Part shown: one piece after another, positions 50,082-59,600 of the stretch | Position numbering within the stretch: the first letter of the stretch is position 1 | Layout of the letters: every line of letters begins with the position of its first letter | Assembly (NCBI RefSeq): GCF_028389875.1 | Contig: NC_084665.1 | Span: 19,190,001-19,254,000 of the forward strand | Origin: Rhea pennata | Lineage: Eukaryota; Chordata; Aves; Rheiformes; Rheidae | Direction of reading: 5' to 3' | DNA length: 64,000 nucleotides | Translations under genes and position numbers: made by a program | Notes under the pieces: generated by a model | The model's database searches: none | Seen by the model: only the letters and a program-made list of their open reading frames with translations | Told to the model about the DNA's origin: nothing

Positions 50082-50704
50082 TCGTACCAGTGGCGAAGGC
50101 AGGCGACTGCCCTGCGAGCCCTTACGGCGTTCTGGCACGTAGCCCTGCGCTGGGAGCCCTTGCAGCTCTCGGAGCACAACAAGGAGCAAGGCTAACCCAT
50201 GTCCTATGGTCCTGGCAAGGATCTTGGTTAAAGTTGTCACCCAGTTTGGTGGGCAACTGGAGCAACTCTTTAAAGACTTATTGAAAATCTTGAAGCTGGA
50301 AGTCCTGCGGGGGAGAAAGCCCCCTGCCTTCTCACTAGGAGGAGAAATCCTCTGTGAATCGCTCTAAGCATTACTGGGCACAGGGACAAAAGCTGTCCAC
50401 CTCCATGGTGAGAAGAGCTACATTAGAAAGCCCTGTAAGTGTCCTTGCATGAGAAAAACCTCTGGAGAGAAGAGACACACTAGAAAAAGAACAGAACAGC
50501 AGCCTAAATTTGGGTGAGCCTCTGTGGTCTTCTCTCAGCCTGGCTGAGTTCTAGCTTAGAGCTGGCCTTTCTGTAAAGGAAGGGGAAAAACAGAAAGCTG
50601 GAAATACCTTTAGGGAAGCTGAGAAAGAAGAAAAAAAATCTCTTTATATTTAGATCCATCACAGTTGGAAGTGGAAGTCATTTCTCTCCACGCTCTTGGA
50701 AGAA
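50082..50704 (+). other. Element leader between 5' LTR and Gag-like ORF
   Basis: Noncoding. A TGGCG motif at 50,091 could be the remains of a primer-binding site, but the match to any tRNA 3' end is poor. Donor-like sequences (for example CCTGTAAGT near 50,438) are present. Confidence 0.45.
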
Positions 50705-52018
50705 ATGACAGAGCTAGGGAACTGGGTTATTCAGTGGGGACCAAATCCCTGGGGTCCGAACTCCTGCAAAAGTATCCAGCAGGCAGAGCAAGAGTTTGCA
50801 AAATTAAAAGAAACCACCAAGTCAAAACTCTTCTCCCGAAAATTCTTAAAATGTGCAGGAGCATGGGCTGTGTGGTTAGTGGCCAAAAGTTTAGCTGAAG
50901 AAAAACAGACAGCCCAAGCAGAAATTCAGAACCTAAAGGAGGAAAATGACAAACTGAAAGCTGAAGTAAAGGCTCAACGAGTTAAACTAGAAGAGGGTAA
51001 AACACGAGAAGGAGTTGCAGCTGTGGAACAAGTTAGAAGTGTCTTGCAATATCAAGAAGTATGTGAACAAAAAAAAGCAATCCTGAATGAAAATCAGCAA
51101 TTAAAAGAAAGACTAGCTATCAGTACAAAAGCTGTAGAGGAGGTTCAAGGAGCAATCCGAGTACTAGTGCAAAATATACAGAACCTAAAAGAGAAGGGCA
51201 CAGACCACCAAGCATGTGAAGCCAAGGTGGAAAAGTTAAAAGCAGCATTAGGGGCAAAGCGCGATGTGGTCACAGGCCTTCCTAAAGCACCCTACAGAGG
51301 TGAGGATGAGCCTTGGGACAGAGAAACATGGACTGACCAAGGCAATAACCCGTCTTTAGAGCAGTGTAAGACTCCAACCCCATATGCTGTAGGTTTTGAG
51401 ACATGGGAAAGGTTTAAAGGAAATCCAGTTTCCCTTGCCACTGCTCAGGTCACTGTGAAAAGGGAAGGCGGAGGCACAGAAGAAGGGAGAAGAAGGGGGA
51501 ATGTCCAGCCACATGGAGATCGAGTTATTAGGCGAGAAACAACTGCTAGTGATCTGACTCCATACCAGTTAAAGCAAGGGAGCTGCAAGGAGAGGAATGA
51601 GCAGTCAGCAAGGAGCACCTGGACAAGGGAAGCTGGGGTGGCCTGGGGGAGAACAAATGCCGGTAAGGGGAAGAGAAGCCCCAGGGAGAGAAGTGATGTA
51701 GAGGTGATGCAAACTGTTGCCTCCTCCAATGTGACTCCTCAATACTCTTCCACCGGAAAAGTGACAAGGGGAAGGTGGCAGGGTAAGAAGCAGTGGCAGA
51801 ATAGCACTACAGCCCAAGTCGTGGTAAGAAATAACGTGGCAAGAAAGGAGCTAAACACAATGCGAGTGGACATATGGAGGCAGCTTCGGAAGCAGGGGGA
51901 GGATATGACTCGCTGGGACAACGCTCCTACAGGCGTTTTGCTGGATCGCTTGTTGGAGATCAGTGGGAGAAGGGAGGAAAGTGGGCCCGGGGCCCCTGCC
52001 CTCCCGGTTGTAGTCTAG
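50705..52018 (+). CDS. Gag-like protein, intact 437-aa ORF, co-option candidate
   Basis: The first ATG is at 50,705 with G at -3; the frame is open from 50,654 and ends TAG at 52,016-52,018. The N-terminus is Trp-rich (MTELGNWVIQWGPNPWG). Residues about 63-182 are rich in Glu, Lys and Gln with heptad-like Leu/Val spacing (for example EIQNLKEENDKLKAEV), a probable long coiled coil. The remaining 250 residues are basic and polar, with Arg/Gly-rich segments, then a possible small ordered end (VDIWRQLRKQGEDMTRW). I see no CCHC zinc knuckle and no retroviral major homology region. Position after an LTR and leader fits Gag. Spuma-type Gag proteins also combine a coiled coil with basic Gly/Arg-rich tails and lack zinc knuckles; that comparison is family knowledge. 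The intact frame contrasts with the ruined interior after it. Host expression and function are unknown. Confidence 0.7.
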   Translation: MTELGNWVIQWGPNPWGPNSCKSIQQAEQEFAKLKETTKSKLFSRKFLKCAGAWAVWLVAKSLAEEKQTAQAEIQNLKEENDKLKAEVKAQRVKLEEGKTREGVAAVEQVRSVLQYQEVCEQKKAILNENQQLKERLAISTKAVEEVQGAIRVLVQNIQNLKEKGTDHQACEAKVEKLKAALGAKRDVVTGLPKAPYRGEDEPWDRETWTDQGNNPSLEQCKTPTPYAVGFETWERFKGNPVSLATAQVTVKREGGGTEEGRRRGNVQPHGDRVIRRETTASDLTPYQLKQGSCKERNEQSARSTWTREAGVAWGRTNAGKGKRSPRERSDVEVMQTVASSNVTPQYSSTGKVTRGRWQGKKQWQNSTTAQVVVRNNVARKELNTMRVDIWRQLRKQGEDMTRWDNAPTGVLLDRLLEISGRREESGPGAPALPVVV

Positions 52019-55000
52019 GGAGATCTGTCCCCCGCCTTCCTCGGGCTCGTGGTCATGTCAGAACTGGACCATTGGGGAAGGCCCACGGCACTGGTGGGAG
52101 TGGGGGATCAGAAACAAGAGCCCAGTGGCTGCTGCGTGCAGCCACACACCCATGTGACACAGCCTGGGTGCCAGGTGCAGGCTGTGCCCGATGCAGATTA
52201 AGAGGTCTATTCTGACACAGCAAAAGCAGGAAAAGAACAGAGTGTTAAATGGATTTTTACCAGAGAAACGAAGAGAAAGAAGTTGAATTTTCCAGCAGAA
52301 GAAGGCAGTGTTTCTGCAAGGACAGAGACAGCGTTAGCACACATTGCTGCTGCTGCTGCGCAGCTACAGCTGCCCTGGCTGCCTGGGCAGCCTGGGAGCA
52401 GCGCCGGGACACCAACCCCTCCATGGCAGAGCTGCAGAGGCACTTTGGGGAAATGAGCAGCTTTAAGGCAGGCTGAAACCCTGCAGCTAGCCCAGGCTGT
52501 AATGCTTACTAGCTGCCACGGTCTATTAGCAGCTTGGGCTATAGTACTTGCTAGCAGTGATGTGCAGCAGTGGGATGGAGAAAGAGCTCCAGGTACGAAG
52601 CACTGTGCAAGAAAGACAGTCCGAGTCCAAAGCACGGTGTGAACCCTGCGGGTGGAGAAGCGAGGAGAAAAGCGAGTAGCATCTTCTCTGTGGCACCTTT
52701 AACATGCTTGCCAGACAGGTTTGCAAGTAAAGAGAAAAGCCACGTACAAAAGAATACCTGTCTGTTATGAGAGGCAAAGCAGCTAGATCAAGAGGTTCAA
52801 GCAGAGCAAATTCAAAAGATATCAACTATCAACATTAAAGAAGCAGTATATGCTTAGCATTAGTATTGTTAAATTCAGTATTGTCGTCTCAAGTAAGTGT
52901 ATGGGACTATATGCCTGAAAGAAATTTAGGAGGGGTTTCAAACAAATGGAAAAAAAGGATTGAAAAAGAGGAATGCTAACCAAGTGCTGTCGATACTTAA
53001 AAATGGTGAATTAAGCATGTGTACATGAAGGTTTGGGGAGGGGGGGAAGTTAATGATAAAATATTCTGATTGACCTGAGATAGCTTTCATTTTGAAAGTC
53101 AACAGTTAGCTCTGTAATACATAATTTTAATTGATGTGTTGACACCAACATTTTTTTATAGTGAAGAAAAAGTAAATAAAAAAGATATAGAAAGATCATC
53201 GTTAAACTTATATATTACTGTAATGAGTGCTCATTTAAATTAAAACATGAAGTTCATCTGTTACAGAGAAGAGATGGAACCAGTGAAAAGCAAACATGGA
53301 TGGCGTATTGGTGAGCAGTTGTTTAAGAATATTATCTAATGAATTAGATAAAAATGTGGAAGCAAATGCACAATTTATTAGATATTTATCATCATAAGAA
53401 AGCTCTACAGATGTAAATTTTTTAGCTTGGGTAATTAAGATTACTGTTAATAACAATCTTTACAATTTTTGTCTTCCATAGGTAGCGCAGAAAAACAAGT
53501 AACCATTACAAACCTATGAATATTACTAGTTGCATGTTGCTTAGCTTTTCCTTATCTGTTTTTTTTTATTTTGTTTAATTATCATATACTTATAAATGAA
53601 GGGAAAAGTATTATCGTTTTTTTTTTTTAGATCGATTGCTGTGTGGCTGAAATTCAAATGAGAAAAGTTTGAGTAAACTGAGGTAACATGGAAAAAAATG
53701 GATCCAATTTAAAGGGGTCTTCATCTCCAAACAAGAGAAACCCTGTTTCCCTTGGTGAGGACAGACATACCCCCTATTACGAACAGTGAACATTATTAAT
53801 AGATCACAAGCATATGATGCTACACCTGTATATGTAACACAGAAAACATGTAACTGTGACTGTGTAGCTGCAAAAATATAATATTATGAAAAGCAAAGAT
53901 AAATCAATTAGATATAGAAATTTCTACTACAATTAATTATGTTTTTAAGTTATATACCTTTAGAGTAGCTTTACAATGCTGGGACTGGGAAGACTGTTCT
54001 CTCACATAGAATAATTTTGAGTATATTTTAGAACACCTGTGTATAAATTGATGGCATTTGAACAGGTAGAAAACCAAGAGTTCCTCAGTTATGGCAATAT
54101 CAAAAATACTACATACGTGTATGATATGTAATCATGTATTGGTCCAGTGAAATATTTTTTTGTTACAAACAAGACGATTAGGTGATTTTAGAAACACATA
54201 GCGGGAGTGTTTCTGCAACTAGAGCCCTACAGAAGCAAGGACGGGCAGTGCAGCAAGGTGGAATGACCCAGACCACCTCTTTGGAAAGACACCAGCAAGA
54301 AGGGAATCACTTACGTGTGTGAATTAAACATGAGCGGATATTAGTTTTCAAACGTTGGATCAATGTTTAGATCAAAATTTAACCGGATGTGAATACAGAA
54401 TTCATCCTTTGTTTCTAACGGGTCTGTAATCGTTTATGTGGGCTCTGGCTGTGTTTGTGTGCATACCCAATGTCCAGAAATGATCGAATCACCTCAGTAT
54501 GTACAAGCTGCCTGATAATATGTATGTATGTAATGTAACTTTAATTGAAAGGTATGATTTGAATCATGCAATGCTTTTAGAAGTAGCACTAAAGTTAGTT
54601 GAAACTTTTATTCTGTATACTAAATGAAGCCTAGTAGCATTTGGTTTAGGTTTTAAGCTGTTGTTGCAAGTAATAGAGCATCTGGTTGTAATATTTAAAG
54701 TCCAGCTGGTAGTAAAACAAGCCACCAAAGCAAGGCTTGCAGTACCTGGCAAGAATGAGCAAGTTACTGTTATTACCACTGCAATAACAGATGCGGCAGA
54801 TCATTATCAGGGGAAATCCCTCCACCAGCTAACGAAATCTTGAAGTGGGCTCTGCACCCTAGAAGTGTAATCCTGGCTGTCATAATAGTTTAGTTAACTG
54901 TGTAAATTATCCTGGCTACAAAATCAAACGCCAAGTAAATTAAGTACTGGCTAAACACCAAAGCCTGCAACACAGGCCACCCTCAGACCTACACGAGGCA

Positions 55001-55144
55001 AGACCGGGTAGGAAAGAGCAAATGCCTCCGAGAAGATCGATTGCTCGGTCCTGATCAGGAGCCTTGAGCCACAGGAGGGTTTGCAACATCCTTGCTGGAC
55101 TCGTGAGTGGATAGTTCATGTCCATGGACTATCAGAAGTGGGAC
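52019..55144 (+). pseudogene. Degraded interior of the LTR element, no recognisable pol
   Basis: All frames are broken by stops. The first 450 bp keep the GC content of the Gag-like frame; from about 52,850 the DNA is strongly AT-rich. A short open stretch near 54,395-54,515 has two N-glycosylation sequons and several Cys, and a hydrophobic stretch lies near 53,535-53,600, which hints at envelope remnants but is weak. No YxDD polymerase motif was seen. Part of this segment could instead be unrelated DNA inserted later. Confidence 0.4.
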
Positions 55145-56698
55145 TGTAGGCCTATAGCCCACAAAGCATGATCTTGTCGTTACCACAGACTTTTACTGGC
55201 TCTTGCAAGGGCTCAGCACAGAGCCTTGTCAGCCTTGCTTTGTCTGGACTTGGCTTCTTGGCTTTCCAGGAGCTTTATGTGGGCTTGTGTAGCTGTAACA
55301 GCAATCAGCCAACAACCTGGTGATCCTCACCTGACTACGCTCCAGTAGTTAGGCTACAGAGGGCTGCTAAGATGATTAAGGGACTGGAGCATCTCTCATA
55401 TGAGGAAAGGCTGCAAGAACTGGGCCTGTTTAGCCTGGAGAAGAGAAGATTGAAGGGGGATGTTATCAATGCATTTAAGTATCTGAAGGGAGAGTATAGA
55501 GAGGATGGGGCCAGATTCTTCTCAGTGGTGGCCAGCGACAGGACAAGAGGCAACAGGCACAAACTGAAACACAGGAAGCTCCATCTGAATATAAGAAAAA
55601 ACTTGTTTACTTGAAGGTAGTTGAACACTGGAACAGGTTGCCCAGAGAAGCTGTGGAGTCTCCATCCTTGGAGATATTCAAAAGTCGTGTGGAGAGGGTA
55701 CTGGGCAGCCTGGTCTAGGTGACCTTATTTGAGCAGGGGGGTTGGACTAGATGACCTCTAAAAGCCCATTCCCATCTCAACCATTCTGTGATTCTGTGAA
55801 TTTTCACTTTGCTTTGTCCATGGGGGGCTGAGAGGCCTCCTGTGAACACCACAAAATGAGCTGTGCTCAAAAAGAGCTCGCAGCAGCACACTCTGGTGAG
55901 CTTGTCCTGACCCTCAAGCAAAAATGCAGTGTAGGGGAGTAGGGGAGTACGTCCAGGGATGATAGCAGAGGCCTTGAATCCACAGGCACACTGCGATACC
56001 GGTGGCTCCGGGGCTATAAACAACTCAGGAGCTGGCGATTGCTGGTGTTGCAGGAGGAATGCAGCCTTGGGGGCTGGGAAACAGCAGCTGAGGGGCAGCA
56101 CAGCCAGCAAGGAGCAAGTCTCCAGGGTGCATAAAGCTCTCCAAAGATGGCCAGTGCGGACGCTCGGGGCACCAGAAGCAGCGGCAGAGGAGCGAGGCGA
56201 GGAGAGCGAGCCTTAAAAAAGGCATGAGTGCCAACAGCCCCAGGAGGACCCTAGAGGAGAAGGAGGAGGAAGAAACCCTCACCACCACCCTGGCAAAGCA
56301 GACCAAGGGGCAGCACCACCAGCGAAGGACTCGGGGTGCTGCGGCAGCTGCAAGCCTGCTCCCTTCTCCTGGAGGCAGCCGGCACCACCAAACCTGGGCG
56401 CCCAGGGCACCTGGGGCAATGGATGGGTGAGAGCAATGCGGGGGAAGCAGTAGCACCTGAGGGGGGACTTGCATGGCAATTTTGACATTGATACTGTGGA
56501 GGGTTTTTTTCTTCTACCTCCTTTCTCTGTGCTGCTGCAGATGATACAGGCTATAATTGTTAGCATCACAATCATTGGATTAATGATAAATCTCTGATCA
56601 GACTGTTAAAACCTTTAATTAGGCTAACAATAAATTATATTGCTCCTCATATAAGGTGTGTTTTTCTGGCCCATGTAAACCGCATAAGTTTTGGTGCA
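55145..56698 (+). repeat. 3' LTR, interrupted by CR1
   Basis: It aligns to the 5' LTR on both sides of the CR1: the block before (ATCCTCACC..ACT.CGCTC) ends at 55,342 and the block after (TTTGCTTTGTCCATGGGG) starts just past 55,800. A TATA box is at 56,015-56,020 and an AATAAA at 56,629-56,634 that the 5' copy has lost. Confidence 0.75.
55343..55800 (+). mobile_element. 5'-truncated CR1 LINE
   Basis: It encodes the C-terminal end of CR1 ORF2 in the 55,372-55,614 frame (LEHLSYEERLQELGLFSLEK, then DGARFFSVVASDRTRGN), then the typical GGAACAGGTTGCCCAGAGAA and GGTTGGACTAGATGACCTC segments, ending in the ATTCTGTGATTCTGTGA octamer-type tail. CR1 copies are usually 5' truncated and lack poly(A), as here. 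It sits inside the 3' LTR, so it is younger than the LTR element. Confidence 0.95.
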
Positions 56699-56699
56699 A

Positions 56700-59600
56700 C
56701 AATCTAGGCTTTAATGAGGGCATCATGTGCTAAGCTGAAATACTGATGGAGAGAAGGACTAGCATCCGACGGCAGCCCCAGAAAACTGGGCCCAGGTGAG
56801 ATCCACCTTTCACAGCCTTACCCTGGGAACCCCAGGGGTCTGAAGTAATCCTCTTCACCAGTGAGTTTTCTCATCTACTCAACTTCCCACTGGCCTTTGT
56901 GATCTTAGCTGAGTGGAAAATTCAGCTCGGGATTTCTTGTTTTTTCCCTGCAGTGCTGCCAATCCTCCAACATGTGATTAAAGGAGTCTCTTCCTCACAG
57001 TAAATGAAAATCCATGAATTACCTGACTTCTAAAGCACAGCGTCATCATTTGCAGGTTCACAAGTCACTGTTCATTAAAACCAGTGGGCACGAGCCCCAT
57101 CTCCCATATCAACAGTCCTAATGTAGGGCATCTGCCTTGTTGTATCTGAGGGTTTTCAATGTACAGACAATATTGTTCTTACACGCTGCAAGCATTTAGA
57201 CTCCTCCATCCTCCAACAGTTGTCCATTATGCTGAGAGAGACTGTCCATCACATGGGAACAGAGAGTAGCTATTAGCTGCAGTGGAAGGGGATGGCGTTG
57301 GAGAGGAGAGAGTGGTCCTTCCACACCGGCCTTCCTTGGTCAGGAAAATAGATAATGCAGCCATAAAACTGTGATGGCTGGTATATCCTATATTTAGCAC
57401 TCATGTTAGTAAATATCTTCTAAAAACTTCTTGCCTTCTCATTGTGGGCAGTAACTTCTGCTGGTGACCATTAAAAAGGTCACCCAGGGGCCACAGCATT
57501 ACCTGGTGTAGCTAACACAGCACCTTGAACCACTTTGCACCAGCTACCATCAGAGATTGATTGTTCCAAATTTGCCTACCAGGAATGGCTCTGAAATGAT
57601 TTGTTTTACCTCAGTGTTTTACTTTTTTACTGTTTTACTTTTACATGCCCTGTCCTTCAATATCTCATATATCACTTTCATCAGCTCACTGTCAGTGGAG
57701 ATTCATCAAGGGTCAGTGTCCCTGGAGTGAACAGAGAGACAACCCACCAGCTGAGACAAGAGACTCTGGTTTGGGGGCGAGAAGAGAAGGGAAGCCAGAA
57801 GAGGGAGGAAGGAGGGGAAGAAGCAGCTTTTAATATAGAACATAAAAAAAGAAAAAAAAAGAGAGAGAAATTATCTTTTTCACAGGCAGATCTCCAAGAT
57901 CTCGTGTTCCAGGGCAAGGCTGCAAAGCTGAGAAGGTTAGTATTTACAAAAAGGGCTAGTGAGAGAACAGCAAAACCTGATTTTCTGAGAGGCGTAGGTG
58001 CTCACCTGCGCTCTTGTTCCCGTGAGAACGAAGGGTGCTCACTGCAGCTCTGCAAACCTGGCCCTAGATTTCCCATGTCCTGCACTGAAAACAGAGGGAC
58101 CCACTGTGCCCGGCTGCAGGCTGCCAGCCTGGACTAGCCTAGTGAGTCAGGCGGAGCTGGAGCGTTAGACCCAATACAGTTTGTTGTTCTTCTTCAAGGC
58201 CACAAATAAACCTGTGCCTCTTCACCAGCTTTTGCTTGTTGATCCATTCCTCTGACAGTGATCTCTCCACAAGACTGCTGTCTTGAACCGACTTGCAGAG
58301 CCTTTTTCTCGTCTTACAGAGGGCTTTAAATCCCCCCTAATGCATAGCTTAACCACACTTGTCTCAGTGAAGCATGTCAATTTGTGTTGATAATTCCCTT
58401 TATCATCTAAATTTCTCTGCTGAGTTGCCTTTCTGCCTCAAAATCAGACTGAAAGACAAAGTACTTGTCTTTCATGCATATCCTGAAAGCACCAAGCATT
58501 ATCACACACTACTGCACACCCCGATCCATAACTCATTAACATTTTTGCTTTATTCTTTAGTATTTTTCAAATGGACTTTGACTAAAAAGTCTGAAGCTAT
58601 ATTTTCCAAACTTTAAAATCCTGGCTTTAGTTCAACCTAATATCAGACACAACCTACAAGACCTGTAACTGTTCTGAAATTCCCTGAAACATGCATGTAT
58701 CTGGAACGAAGGGTTTGATTCAAAATTTTCAGGAGTCTAAATATTTATTACAAGAATGGTAAAATAGTCTCTGTTAGGTTTGACATATAAATCAATTCTG
58801 TACCTTCTGCCTAATTACAATTAACCAAAGAAAATATCTTTTGAAAGAAGCAAGGAAAAAAAAATTATTTACATGCAATGATGTTTGTTTCCTTTCTTCT
58901 TTTCTTTGGCAAAGATGACAGGGAAAAACACTGTGTGTGTGCTCCAGTCTTTGCCTTCCTCTTTTTGTTCTTCTTTTCCTTTTGATGTCTGGATAAAGGA
59001 AGTAAGAAAAGATGACTTCCATAGAAACACATGCTGCAAACATCACAGCACAGCTTCTGTGTTCATTGTTCCACAGCACTTTCCATGCCTATTAAAAGGC
59101 GCTCAGATAATCAAATGGAAAGTGTTGTAGAAATGCCGTTCTTTAATACAAATCCTTTCTTCGGCTTGCAGATCCAACAAGTGCAGTGTCTGACAGTACA
59201 AGGGCAAGCTGCTTTCATGCAGGCAGGCCCAGACTAGCCATTTTTTCCTGGTCACATCACGAAGCCACAGACGAATTGCTCTCCACTACATCTCAGCTCC
59301 TTTAGATTTCCCAAATCTTCTGTCTCGTTGATGAAAACCTGTTTCCCCACTCCCCCATCCCAAGGTGCATACATTTGCATTTTCCAGGTAGAATCTCATT
59401 TGGTGATACTTTCCCCATGTTTCTAACCGCTAGATGTATTCCTAGAACAGGTAGAAGTGAAGAGAAGAGAGAAGTTAGCGTAAGGTAGGGTAGAGGCAAA
59501 ACAGGAGCTGCTACAAACACCTGGATAAAGCCTTTAGGTAGGGCTCATGCAATTTTTGCAGTCCCTCTAGGAACAAGCAGTGGTATAAACCCCCGGCTGC

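Larger units (their letters stand above)
49041..56698 (+). mobile_element. Old endogenous retrovirus / LTR element with intact Gag-like ORF
   Basis: Two direct repeats of about 1 kb flank an interior of about 5 kb. The order is 5' LTR, leader of about 620 bp, a 437-codon Gag-like frame, degraded AT-rich interior, 3' LTR carrying a nested CR1. Both LTRs keep a TATAAA in equivalent places (49,411 and 56,015). No reverse transcriptase, integrase or CCHC motif is recognisable. LTR ends are set by TG...CA and the limit of similarity and are uncertain by tens of bases; I could not find a convincing target-site duplication. The coiled-coil Gag without zinc knuckles and the LTR length suggest a class III (ERVL/spuma-like) origin, which is inference. 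Confidence 0.75.

Noticed and set aside
50091-50108. Possible primer-binding site (TGGCG...) after the 5' LTR
   Set aside because: Only the first five bases fit a lysine tRNA-type site; the remainder does not match well enough to name a primer.
57601-58137. 178-codon plus-strand frame followed by AATAAA
   Set aside because: No recognisable domain and a Lys/Glu-rich simple stretch in the middle; the acceptor-like site at about 57,887 and AATAAA at 58,205 are not enough to call a gene or another LTR.
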